The notes under the pieces were generated by a model. The model searched no databases. It was not told the DNA's origin and saw only the letters and a list, made by a program, of their open reading frames with translations. Below, one piece after another: positions 43,512-51,950 of a stretch of DNA of 64,000 bases. The DNA comes from Bacteroidota bacterium. GTDB lineage: Bacteria; Bacteroidota; Bacteroidia; Chitinophagales; Chitinophagaceae. Each line of letters starts with the position of its first letter. Positions within the stretch are counted from its first letter, which is position 1. Where the stretch lies: NCBI GenBank assembly GCA_018267625.1, contig JAFDYC010000057.1, positions 1 to 64,000 of the forward strand, in the 5' to 3' direction. The position numbers and the translations under genes were made by a program.

Positions 43512-43937
43512 TCAGGCGAACCAGGCCTCCAAAGCTGCATCTTCTGCCTGGCGCATGGCTTTTTGTTCGGCGGGTTTTTTATCACGAAGGCCACAGAGAT
43601 GCAAGGCTCCGTGGAAGATGACCCTATGTAATTCCCGTTCGTATGAGGTATTGAATTGCTCCGCATTTTCGGCCACCCGATCGATGGAAATATAAATTTC
43701 TGCCTGAAGCTCATCATTACGATCGGACAAGTCGAAGGTGATGATGTCGGTGAGGGTGTCATGTTGCAGAAACTGGAGGTTGATGTTGTGTAGTGCATCG
43801 TCGCTACAAAAAATGTAGTTGAGGCTAATCTTCCTTAAAGGACGCCTGCTCTGGATGAGCTGGTCCAGGAATTGACTGAGCCTACGGCGATGGGTGAGGC
43901 GGGCCTTCACTTCCTGTTCAAAAAAACGCGCGGACAT
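43512..43937 (-). CDS. ybeY: rRNA maturation RNase YbeY
   Basis: The 141-residue metalloprotein processes the 16S rRNA 3' end and takes part in ribosome quality control. It has the two first metal ligands in IFHGALHLCGLRD, where the classical pattern HGxLHLxGxDH has its third His replaced by Asp (the D of LRD). This substitution is, as far as I recall, usual in Bacteroidota. The preceding block HDTLTDIITFDLS is also typical. It lies between feoA (27 bases or more upstream) and the pseudouridine synthase gene. Confidence 0.92.
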   Translation of the reverse strand: MSARFFEQEVKARLTHRRRLSQFLDQLIQSRRPLRKISLNYIFCSDDALHNINLQFLQHDTLTDIITFDLSDRNDELQAEIYISIDRVAENAEQFNTSYERELHRVIFHGALHLCGLRDKKPAEQKAMRQAEDAALEAWFA

Positions 43938-43964
43938 GATTTTAGGTTGACGGGAAGGGATGCG

Positions 43965-44198
43965 TCAGGCTTCGGTTTCCACCCAGATATTATCTGCTTC
44001 CCGCTTTCTAATGCTGAGGTAATAGCCGGCGATAGAAATAGCCATCGGGTCGCCGAGCGGGGCAATCATTTCTACCTGTACGGGTTCTCCCGGCAGGCAG
44101 CCCATTTCCATCAGAGTGAGTCGAAAATCCGTATCTACGTGCTCCCGAATGATGGCCTTGCGGCCGGCCTTGAGTCGGGAAAGCTTCATCCGTTCCAT
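43965..44198 (-). CDS. feoA: Ferrous iron transport protein A (FeoA)
   Basis: The 77-residue SH3-like protein matches FeoA: MKLSRLKAGRKAIIREH, then a short core with LTLMEMGCLPGEPVQVEMIA, and an AISIAGYYLSIRKREADNIWV end typical of FeoA. It is an accessory of the FeoB ferrous-iron transporter; feoB is not in this window, which is unusual, as the two genes are normally adjacent. The start may be 44198 or 44189 (MKLSR); the latter matches relatives better. It sits 27 bases upstream of ybeY. Confidence 0.85.
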   Translation of the reverse strand: MERMKLSRLKAGRKAIIREHVDTDFRLTLMEMGCLPGEPVQVEMIAPLGDPMAISIAGYYLSIRKREADNIWVETEA

Positions 44199-44258
44199 GC
44201 AGCGAATTTCGCGCAATTGGCGAAATGAAAATTGAGCTTGGCAATACTTTGGCTTTCC

Positions 44259-44981
44259 TCAGTCCACGGGTGCCAGCACATCTACAATATGAATGGTCTG
44301 CATGGGCAGCCCTTGCTTCTCAATGTATCCCTGGATATGCATCATACAACTCACGTCTGTGGTGATCATGTATTGGGCACCGGTCTGTAAAGCGCTTTGC
44401 ACTTTGGTCTGCGACATACCCAGAGAGATGGGGTCAAATTTGACTGCGAAAGTGCCGCCGAAACCACAGCAGGTCTCGCATTCATTCATTTCAATTAGTT
44501 CGAGCCCGCGCACATGGCTAAGCAGTTTTCTCGGCCCCTCTTTGATGCCACATTCGCGCAATGCACCGCAAGCATCATGATAAGTAGCCTTACCCTCGAA
44601 ACGGGCACCCACGTCTTCTATTTTCAGTACTTGGGTTAGAAATTCTGTGAACTCAAACATATTCCCACGAACCCGGTTGCTGAGTAGGTGGTCGGAGCTG
44701 TTTTCAAAAAGCTTGTCGAAGTAATTGCGCACATAACCGGTGCAGGAGCCGCTGGGGCCAACGATATAGCTATCGTCGCTGAAATCATGTAGGAATTTAT
44801 GTGCCACGGAGCGGGCATCATGCCAATAGCCGGCATTGAAAGCTGGCTGACCACAGCAAGTTTGCTTAGGATTATACTGCACCTCGCAACCCAGGCGTTC
44901 CAGCACCCGCACCATGTTAAGGCCGGTCTGGGGATACATCTGATCTACGAAGCAGGGAATGAAGAGCTGAACTTGAGGCAT
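44259..44981 (-). CDS. (Fe-S)-binding protein of the LldE/LutA (CCG-domain) family
   Basis: The 240-residue protein contains two cysteine-rich CCG domains: CxxQ..KQTCCGQPAF early and CETCCGFGG late, with the remaining cysteines in VPCF-like FIPCFVDQ and DACGALRECGI. This is the layout of LutA/LldE, one of three proteins that oxidise L-lactate, and of HdrB-type subunits. No lutB or lutC is adjacent, so the partners are elsewhere or the protein has another role. Start 44981 gives PQVQLFIPCFVDQMYPQTGL, as in relatives. It lies 87 bases after ribH and 60 bases before feoA on one strand. Confidence 0.88.
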   Translation of the reverse strand: MPQVQLFIPCFVDQMYPQTGLNMVRVLERLGCEVQYNPKQTCCGQPAFNAGYWHDARSVAHKFLHDFSDDSYIVGPSGSCTGYVRNYFDKLFENSSDHLLSNRVRGNMFEFTEFLTQVLKIEDVGARFEGKATYHDACGALRECGIKEGPRKLLSHVRGLELIEMNECETCCGFGGTFAVKFDPISLGMSQTKVQSALQTGAQYMITTDVSCMMHIQGYIEKQGLPMQTIHIVDVLAPVD

Positions 44982-45068
44982 CTTGGTAAAAAAAACGAAC
45001 GGAATTCGGGTGAAGTAAAAGCGGGCAGGTGCTCTGTTCCAAGCCACGCTGCGCAAAAATGGGGCAAT

Positions 45069-45593
45069 TCAGGAAATAAGTCCCGGCCAGCCGGTGGCAG
45101 GCATTTCTAATGTTCTTTTCAGCGCAATCATCTTCAGTGCAGCGAGGGCTGCTTCTGCTCCTTTATGCCCATGCGACCCACCGAGCCGCTCCCAGGCCTG
45201 AGCTTCATCGTCAAGGGTGAGCACTCCAAAAATCACCGGGATGACTCCTGCTGTATTGAGCTGTGTGAGGCCCTGAGTTACGCTCTGGCATACGTATTCG
45301 AAATGTGGAGTCCCCCCGCGTATGACTGCACCAAAGGCAATGATGGCTTCCGGCGGGTCTTGGTTCAGGCGGGCCAGCCGGGCGCAGGCATAGGTCAATT
45401 CAACAGCGCCCGGGACGCGGACTTCGTAGCAGAGCTGAACATCAAATTCATTCAACTGACTCAGGCAACCTTCGCGCAGTGCAGCGACTATGGATTCATT
45501 CCATTCTGTGGAGACGATGGCTACCCGGGCTTGTTTCAGTTCTTTGATTGCTGCCACATCAAATAAAGCGGTGCTGTTGGATGATTGTGCCAT
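45069..45593 (-). CDS. ribH: 6,7-dimethyl-8-ribityllumazine synthase
   Basis: The 174-residue enzyme catalyses the penultimate step of riboflavin synthesis, joining 5-amino-6-ribitylaminouracil and dihydroxybutanone phosphate. Motifs are TEWNESIVAALREGCLSQL, VRVPGAVELTYACARL, the substrate-binding AFGAVIRGGTPHFEYV, and GVLTLDDEAQAWERLGG. Subunits form a 60-mer or pentamers. It has no other rib genes near it. It is downstream of the TPR gene, from which it is separated by a terminator. Confidence 0.95.
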   Translation of the reverse strand: MAQSSNSTALFDVAAIKELKQARVAIVSTEWNESIVAALREGCLSQLNEFDVQLCYEVRVPGAVELTYACARLARLNQDPPEAIIAFGAVIRGGTPHFEYVCQSVTQGLTQLNTAGVIPVIFGVLTLDDEAQAWERLGGSHGHKGAEAALAALKMIALKRTLEMPATGWPGLIS

Positions 45594-45672
45594 GTAGTAA
45601 AATTCAGGTTCGGGCTATGAGGTGATTCTTTGGTCAGGAAACTTTTCTAAAAAAATAATTCCCTGAAAAACA

Positions 45673-45701
45673 AAAAGCGCAATCGGGCCGACTGCGCTTT
45701 T
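45673..45701 (-). terminator. Rho-independent terminator of the TPR gene
   Basis: AAAAGCGCA (45673-45681) and TGCGCTTTT (45693-45701) form a nine-base stem around a loop that can pair further. On the minus strand the stem is followed by TTTG and more T, 19 bases after the stop of the TPR gene at 45720. Confidence 0.75.
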
Positions 45702-45719
45702 CGTGTTGGGATTTGTGGT

Positions 45720-46418
45720 TCAATTCAGGACACCGAGGCGGGCAAGAGTACGGTCAATTTCGCGGGCCTGCATGCTCATCGGGAATTCATCACGGATGCG
45801 GATGTAGGCTTTCTTGGCTTCTTCGGGTTGCTTGGCAATTTCGTATGCTGCACCTAACTCGGAGAGGTAGAGAGGCGTCTGAACGATGTCTTTTGCATCC
45901 GTCGTAGCATCCTTATAATGTTCTATGGCCTTGTTGGTGTTTCCACTTTCCAGGTAAGCATTTCCCAGCGCACCGGCGGCAGCGGTCGTCAGTAAAGTTC
46001 CCTTTCCACTGAAGTCTTCAAGTTCTTTAATGGCGCTCTTAAAATTGCCAAGGTGGAGGTAGCAAATACCGGCGTAGTAGTGGCTCAGGTTCGCTGTTTT
46101 CGTACCACTGTATTCTCGGCCAATCTTCAAAAAGCCCGGGTGCTGCCCATCGCCTTGAAGTGCCAGTTGGAAGGAGTCCACGGCGAAGTATTGTTGTGCA
46201 TAAAAAGCTTTGGAAGTAGCCTTCTCTTCACGGGGGCCGAGATATACTTTGAAGTAGGCGAAAATGCCCAGGCCGATGATTAATACGGCTGTCGTTATCC
46301 CATTAATTAGCTTCTTATTCTTTTCGTAGAAGAGCTGTAATTGTTCAAGGCCATCATCGCCGGACATGTTTTTTAGGTTGTGCGAAGCTTTTGCCTTAGC
46401 CTGGGTGCGGGTAGTCAT
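45720..46418 (-). CDS. Tetratricopeptide repeat protein, membrane anchored
   Basis: The 232-residue protein has a cytoplasmic N-terminal segment (1-37), one transmembrane helix (about 38-60, LINGITTAVLIIGLGIFAYF) and three to four TPR-like repeats behind it (HYYAGICYLHLGNFKSAIKE, LGNAYLESGNTNKAIEHYK, LGAAYEIAKQPEEAKKAY). Layout and length are those of YfgM-like proteins, which link the secretion channel to periplasmic chaperones. It follows pdhA on the same strand, with a 95-base gap. Confidence 0.82.
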   Translation of the reverse strand: MTTRTQAKAKASHNLKNMSGDDGLEQLQLFYEKNKKLINGITTAVLIIGLGIFAYFKVYLGPREEKATSKAFYAQQYFAVDSFQLALQGDGQHPGFLKIGREYSGTKTANLSHYYAGICYLHLGNFKSAIKELEDFSGKGTLLTTAAAGALGNAYLESGNTNKAIEHYKDATTDAKDIVQTPLYLSELGAAYEIAKQPEEAKKAYIRIRDEFPMSMQAREIDRTLARLGVLN

Positions 46419-46513
46419 GAAAGGTTGCTGAGTTGCTGAATGTTACTTATTGATTGGCCACCGGCTACAAATGCCAGAAGCTCTGTTGAAAATGATTGAT
46501 TACTGATGAAGCT

Positions 46514-47506
46514 TTAGTCCCTGATGTACGGATAATCGTCTTCGACATAGATGTCTTTATAGACTTCGCTGTCGTCGGGCCAGGGGCTTTCCTCGGCAAA
46601 CTTTACCGACTGCTCCACTTCCTGGCGCACCTTTTCGTTGATAGCTTCTATTTCTGCATCCGTAGCCCATTTATTGTCCTGAATCACTTTCAGGGCCTGA
46701 TTGATGGGGTCTTTCTCCTTATACTCTTCCAGTTCTTCCTTGGTTCGGTATTTCGCAGGGTCACTCATAGAATGGCCCCGGTAGCGATAGGTTTTAATCT
46801 CTAAGAACGTGGGACCACCTTTTTCACGAGCGCGGCGGGCAGCTCGTTCAATAGCAGTATGGACGGCTTCGGGGTTCATGCCATCCACCGTATCGCCGGG
46901 CATGTCGTAGGCATCAGCAATGCGGTATATGTCCAGCACTTTGCTGGTACGCTCCACCGAAGTGCCCATAGCGTAATGGTTGTTTTCGCAGATGAAAATG
47001 ACCGGGAGCTGCCAGAGAACTGCCATATTGAAGGCTTCATGCAGGATACCTTGCCGTGAAGCGCCATCGCCGAAAAAGCATAAAGTGACACGATCGGTTC
47101 CCAGATATTGCTCGGAGAAGGCAATACCGGCTCCTAAGCCAATCTGCCCACCCACGATGCCATGACCGCCGAAAAAGCGCTTTTCTTTCGAAAAGAAGTG
47201 CATGGAACCTCCTTTGCCTTTGGTGCAACCGGTCGCCTTGCCATACAGCTCCGCCATACACGCATCGGCACTAATGCCTTTGGCTATGGCCAGCCCATGG
47301 TCTCGGTAGGCAGTGAGGATATTATCGTCTTCACGAATGGCTGTCATGCACCCTGCTGCTACGGCCTCCTGGCCGATATACAGGTGGCAGAAGCCCCTAA
47401 TTTTTTGCATGCCGTAGAGCTGACCTGCTTTTTCCTCAAAGCGACGCAGCAGCAGCATGATTTCATACCAGTAGAGGTAAGTCTCTTTACCGAAAGTAGT
47501 AGGCAC
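46514..47506 (-). CDS. pdhA: Pyruvate dehydrogenase E1 component, alpha subunit
   Basis: The 330-residue E1 alpha subunit binds thiamine diphosphate and decarboxylates pyruvate. It shows QLYGMQKIRGFCHLYIGQEA, the GDGASRQGILHEAFNM stretch that begins the ThDP-binding motif, and FICENNHYAMGTS that closes it, plus the phosphorylation-loop-like YRYRGHSMSDP. Relatives start shortly before KETYLYWYE, so GTG 47506 (VPTTFGKETYLYW) is the likely start; the frame is open to 47623 with unrelated sequence. The beta subunit and E2 are not in the window. A one-mismatch -7 box (TATTTTCG, 47526-47533) precedes the GTG. Confidence 0.92.
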   Translation of the reverse strand: MPTTFGKETYLYWYEIMLLLRRFEEKAGQLYGMQKIRGFCHLYIGQEAVAAGCMTAIREDDNILTAYRDHGLAIAKGISADACMAELYGKATGCTKGKGGSMHFFSKEKRFFGGHGIVGGQIGLGAGIAFSEQYLGTDRVTLCFFGDGASRQGILHEAFNMAVLWQLPVIFICENNHYAMGTSVERTSKVLDIYRIADAYDMPGDTVDGMNPEAVHTAIERAARRAREKGGPTFLEIKTYRYRGHSMSDPAKYRTKEELEEYKEKDPINQALKVIQDNKWATDAEIEAINEKVRQEVEQSVKFAEESPWPDDSEVYKDIYVEDDYPYIRD

Positions 47507-47679
47507 GCGCTTGAAAAAATTTCCGCGAAAATAAAGGAAAACAGGCAGCCCTCCTTTTAATACATGAAGGTCGAAGAGCGAATGCCTGGGTGTGTTCCGG
47601 TTTAAGTTGCGATCAGCCGGCAAATACCAAATGGCCTTGAAATACCTTGATTTATCGGGCGTACATTTTTATTGCATCA

Positions 47680-48321
47680 TCAGGGACGCAGGAACGGGTT
47701 GTATTGCATTTCCTCTGCAATACTCGTTTCCGCCCCATGCCCGGGGTACACCACTGTTTCTGGCGGCAGGCTGAAAAGCTGGCTGCGGATGCTTTGCAAG
47801 AGCTGCTCATGGTTTCCTCCGGGTAAATCTGTCCGGCCAATAGAGCCTGCAAAGAGCACATCGCCGCCGATGAGCCAGCCTGCCTGTTCATTGTAAAAAA
47901 CAACCGAGCCGGGTGAGTGCCCGGGAGCAAGCCGAACCTGAAGCAAATCCTCGCCCAGCAGCAGCTCCTGCCCCTCTTTGAGCACCTGGCTGGGCTGTGG
48001 CGTAGCCTGAAAGGATAATCCAAACATCAGGGCCGAAGAACGGGCACCTGCCAGCACAGGGCCTTCGAGCGGGTGCAGCGCAAATGGAATCTGGTATTGG
48101 TCCATCAGCCATTGCACACCAAAAATGTGGTCTATATGTGCGTGGGTGTTGATGATTCCCTGTGGCTGCAACTTACGCCCGTCCAGGTAGCGGATAAAAG
48201 TTTCCCGTTCCTGTTCATCATACATTCCGGGATCTATTATCCAGCACTTTTTTTCTTCGTTAGAAAGGACATAAGTGTTTTCGCTAAAAGGGTTGAAACA
48301 GAAACTGTGGAGCTGGAGCAT
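47680..48321 (-). CDS. MBL-fold metallo-hydrolase (glyoxalase II-like)
   Basis: The 213-residue protein is a metallo-beta-lactamase-fold hydrolase. It has the metal-binding THAHIDHIFG, the second-histidine segment APGHSPGSVVFY, Asp in IGGDVLFAGSIGR, and the last His in VYPGHGAETSI. The family cleaves thioesters, for example S-lactoylglutathione or acyl-thiol compounds, but the length is shorter than glyoxalase II proper. A CAACTTTG box lies 8 bases before the ATG (48325-48332), one mismatch from the -7 element. The gene is divergent from the large barrel gene. Confidence 0.9.
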   Translation of the reverse strand: MLQLHSFCFNPFSENTYVLSNEEKKCWIIDPGMYDEQERETFIRYLDGRKLQPQGIINTHAHIDHIFGVQWLMDQYQIPFALHPLEGPVLAGARSSALMFGLSFQATPQPSQVLKEGQELLLGEDLLQVRLAPGHSPGSVVFYNEQAGWLIGGDVLFAGSIGRTDLPGGNHEQLLQSIRSQLFSLPPETVVYPGHGAETSIAEEMQYNPFLRP

Positions 48322-48513
48322 GGGGCAAAGTTGGTGCGGGAGCTGTTGAAAAAAAGGAGCTTCAGCTTTGAATCTTACCGAAATACTGGCTGCGTTGATT
48401 TCCTGCTGAATCTGCGTCAGGCAATGGACAGGTTCTTAAATTGCAGGTTGCAGCCGGTGCCTGCAGAAGGAGATTTTTTTTTTGAAAATTATTTAGCTAC
48501 CGAACTTTTACGC

Positions 48514-51500
48514 ATGACCGCAAGCACGCGCCGGGCAATTCAGACGGCCTTAATCGTGGCTATCAGCCTGACTTTCGTTTCCACCCCAAACAGGCTTTCT
48601 GCACAGGCCAATGTGGAGGTTTTCGGCCAAAACCGGGTTCAGTACCGGCGCTTCTCCTGGAAATATTTTGACACGAAGCATTTCCGCATTTACAATTATG
48701 ACCGGGACGGCGCCACCCTGGCGCGCTATGTTGCCGAACAGGCAGAGCGGGATATTTCGGTGGTGGAACAACGTGTGAGCGGCACGTTTCCCAAACGATT
48801 CAAAATCGTCCTTTACAACTCGTACGATGATTACCGCCAAAGTAATATCGGCCTGAAATACGACAACCAGATTGAAGGCACGCCCACTGGCACCGTAGAT
48901 ATTGTGGGGGATAAGCTGGTCGTTTTTTTCGATGGGGTGCATCGCGATTTGCGCCGGCAGATTCGTTCGGGCATGAGCCAGGTGGTGTTGCAACGGGCTT
49001 TGTTTGGTGAAAATTTTCGCCAGGTGGTCCGGAATTCTTTGCTGCTCAACCTCCCACCCTGGGTAGCGGAAGGCTATATCGCCTACCTCGTTGATGGCTG
49101 GGACCCTGCCGCTGAGAGCGAATGGAAAAATGAATTGGCTGCCTTTCCCCGGCAGGGCTTCTTTCAAATTGCAGAACGGAAACCGGAACTGGCAGGAAAG
49201 GCATTCTGGAAATGGGCCAGTGACCGCTATGGCCCGGACATGCCGAAGACGATGCTCTATGCCATGCAGACAAAGAGCAACCTGAATAAAGGTCTGAAGC
49301 TGAGCATCGGCATGAAGACATTGTCGGCCTATGACTCCTGCATCGTCTGGTATAAAAATGTCTTTGCTCAGGATTCGCTGCGTCAGGCCATGCCGGCAGA
49401 CTCTACAGCACTGATTTCCATCCCGATGCCCAAACAGGGAGGAGTCATTACCACGATTCGGGTGTCGCCGAGGGGGCAGGATGTGGCTTATTGTGTTTTC
49501 CAAAACGGGCAGTACTTCATCTACATGCAAAAGACAGCGCATGAACAGGTACGCTCATTGATTATGACAGAAGGAGACCCGGATTGGAATGAAAAAAAGC
49601 CGGACCCGAACTACCCCATTCTTGCCTGGAGCACCAATGGCTATAAGCTGGCTATCTTATACCGCCATGAAATGCAAACGAGGCTGCGCATCTATAATTC
49701 TCTGCAAGCCCGTATTGAGAACTATATTATTCCGGCAAACCGTTTTGACCGGGTGCTGGGCATGGCTTTCGATGAAGACAATGACCAGATTATCTTTTCC
49801 GCCATCCGGAAAAGCCAGACGGATTTGTATTCATTTACCCTGAAAGGCTCCCGCCTCACGCACATCACCAATGATGTCTGGGACGACATAGAACCTCAAT
49901 TTTTGTCGGGCGGCCTACGCCGGGGCATTCTCTTTCTCTCCAACCGCCCCGCACCGAACATGTATGTGCCTGCCGGCGTGAATGAACTGCCCAACGGGCC
50001 AATGAACGTCTTTTTATATGACACTAAGACGCAAAGCCGGGAATTACTGGCCTGCTCGCATAATGAACATGGGCATCTGAGCCAACCCATTCAATATGGG
50101 GGCGACAATGTGGCTTTTCTTTTAGACACCAATGGCATTCAGAATGAGTATGTGGTGACCTTTCAACGAACGAAGGATAATAAAGATTCAGCAGTTCCTC
50201 TTCCAGTCACCAATTTCCCAAGCTCTATCCTGCACCACCAGTATAATGCAGCAGCCAATCAGTCTGCATTGGTCGTTCAGGATGCGGATACCTATAAGGT
50301 GTTTTTTGGCCCGCTGCTGATTCCTGGCAAGAACATGCAGCCCAAAGAATTGCTCCCAACAGAATTACAGCTACACAGCCTCCGGCAACGGATGGAAGCT
50401 GCCACTGCGGCCTCCCGGGAAGACCATCAGGCATCAGAAAAGGGACTGAGTACCCTGAAACGCGGCAATACGTTCCGCAGTGAATTTGACCAGGACACCA
50501 GCAGTTCCGCCGTCAACACGACCCTGCCCACGGACCTGAAACAAAAACATAAAAACCAGGATGACCTGGACACGAGCCTGGAGATTAATCCGCTTATCAA
50601 AGACAGCAGCTACCTGAACCTCCGGGCAAGACCCTATAGGCTTTCGTTTCGCCCCGACTTCCTGCAAGCCCGCTTAGACAACACGGTTTTGTTTACCCAA
50701 TATCAAAGTGCCGGCCTGCGCGGAAACACGTATTCAAATCCTGAGTTTGGCGGCCTGATCAGCGCCTCCCTGGCCGATGTGTTCGAGAACCACAAGTTTA
50801 CCGGTGGTATCCGCCTGCCCGTGAATTTCACCGGTATGACCTACTTCCTGCAATACCAAAACTTCACTCGCAGGATTGATTGGGGTGCGTTGTTTATGCG
50901 TACGGCTAATTACTACACCTACCAGGTCACTTATGCAGACTCTTCAGGGCATTCCATCTTCAATGATAAACAACTGGGCAAAGTGACCAGCTACCTGCTT
51001 CAGGGAAATGCTTCTTACCCGCTCGACCGCCGCCGCCGGATCGGCCTGACCCTGGGACTGCGCCAGGATGTACTCGACTTCAAAGCACAAGACACACTAA
51101 GCCTCAGTTTCTCGCCCCGTACAAAGTCCAACTGGGTCATGATGCGGCTGGATTATACGTTTGACAACAGCATCGTTCTGGCGCCAAACCTTCGGGAAGG
51201 TTTTCGCTGGAAGGTGTATGGCGAAGGCTTTGCCGGTGGTGGAAAAGGCCCTAATATGTCTTCGGGCAATTTCTTCAACCTGGGTGCAGATTTCCGCTAT
51301 TACAAACGCATCTACCGAAACAGCATCTTCGCTGTCCGCTTATCGGGCGCGCACTCGGAAGGCAGTCAGCACATCTTGTATTTCCTGGGCGGAGTTGACG
51401 GCTGGCTTTCTCCCAAGAGCGGCGACACCCCGCCCGTCACCGACCAGAATTATGCCTTTCAAGCCCTCGGCTCTCCTTTGCGCGGCTACGAACAAAATGC

Positions 51501-51870
51501 CCGCAACGGCAATAGCTATGCGATGATCAATATGGAACTGCGGATTCCTGTATTGACCACCTTCCTGAACCGCCCCATCCAAAGCCCGCTGCTGCGCAAC
51601 CTGCAACTCATCGGTTTTACGGATGCCGGTTCCGCCTGGAATGGATGGCTGCCCAATACGGCCAACACCAGCAGGGTGTATAACCTCAGCTCCGTTCAGA
51701 CACCAGTGACGCTGCAAGTGACCAACTTCCAGAGCGATGGTTTAGCACTGGGCTATGGCACCGGCCTACGCACAACGCTGCTTGGATATTTCATGCGTTT
51801 AGATGCTGCCTGGAATATTGACGGACGTAAAAAGCCCATTTGGTATTTCGCTATCGGGATGGATTTCTAA
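48514..51870 (+). CDS. PD40 beta-propeller/outer-membrane beta-barrel fusion protein
   Basis: The 1118-residue exported protein starts at ATG 48514 with a signal peptide (to about 33, TPNRLSA). Region one (about 35-240) looks like a gluzincin (peptidase MA-like) domain, with KHFRIYNYDRD and PPWVAEGYIAYL, but the HExxH motif is absent, so it is probably inactive. Region two (about 300-560) is a beta-propeller of TolB/PD40 type (VSPRGQDVAYCVFQNGQYF, DEDNDQIIFSAIRKSQTDLY). Region three (about 700-1118) is a beta barrel like the surface-antigen (BamA) type, with MINMELRIPVL and LQLIGFTDAGSAWNGW and ending in GMDF. Such proteins are found in most Bacteroidota; role unknown. Confidence 0.82.
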   Translation: MTASTRRAIQTALIVAISLTFVSTPNRLSAQANVEVFGQNRVQYRRFSWKYFDTKHFRIYNYDRDGATLARYVAEQAERDISVVEQRVSGTFPKRFKIVLYNSYDDYRQSNIGLKYDNQIEGTPTGTVDIVGDKLVVFFDGVHRDLRRQIRSGMSQVVLQRALFGENFRQVVRNSLLLNLPPWVAEGYIAYLVDGWDPAAESEWKNELAAFPRQGFFQIAERKPELAGKAFWKWASDRYGPDMPKTMLYAMQTKSNLNKGLKLSIGMKTLSAYDSCIVWYKNVFAQDSLRQAMPADSTALISIPMPKQGGVITTIRVSPRGQDVAYCVFQNGQYFIYMQKTAHEQVRSLIMTEGDPDWNEKKPDPNYPILAWSTNGYKLAILYRHEMQTRLRIYNSLQARIENYIIPANRFDRVLGMAFDEDNDQIIFSAIRKSQTDLYSFTLKGSRLTHITNDVWDDIEPQFLSGGLRRGILFLSNRPAPNMYVPAGVNELPNGPMNVFLYDTKTQSRELLACSHNEHGHLSQPIQYGGDNVAFLLDTNGIQNEYVVTFQRTKDNKDSAVPLPVTNFPSSILHHQYNAAANQSALVVQDADTYKVFFGPLLIPGKNMQPKELLPTELQLHSLRQRMEAATAASREDHQASEKGLSTLKRGNTFRSEFDQDTSSSAVNTTLPTDLKQKHKNQDDLDTSLEINPLIKDSSYLNLRARPYRLSFRPDFLQARLDNTVLFTQYQSAGLRGNTYSNPEFGGLISASLADVFENHKFTGGIRLPVNFTGMTYFLQYQNFTRRIDWGALFMRTANYYTYQVTYADSSGHSIFNDKQLGKVTSYLLQGNASYPLDRRRRIGLTLGLRQDVLDFKAQDTLSLSFSPRTKSNWVMMRLDYTFDNSIVLAPNLREGFRWKVYGEGFAGGGKGPNMSSGNFFNLGADFRYYKRIYRNSIFAVRLSGAHSEGSQHILYFLGGVDGWLSPKSGDTPPVTDQNYAFQALGSPLRGYEQNARNGNSYAMINMELRIPVLTTFLNRPIQSPLLRNLQLIGFTDAGSAWNGWLPNTANTSRVYNLSSVQTPVTLQVTNFQSDGLALGYGTGLRTTLLGYFMRLDAAWNIDGRKKPIWYFAIGMDF

Positions 51871-51950
51871 AAAGAACCGATACAATACCTTGCGGCCTCC
51901 CTAACAGTTCATTGCCTGTTTTTAAAGCAACGGTTTTTTGGGTTTATTCA

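Noticed and set aside
48550-49542. Minus-strand frame of 330 residues within the PD40/barrel gene
   Set aside because: Antisense shadow of a well-supported gene; composition typical of reverse frames (many Cys, His, Arg).
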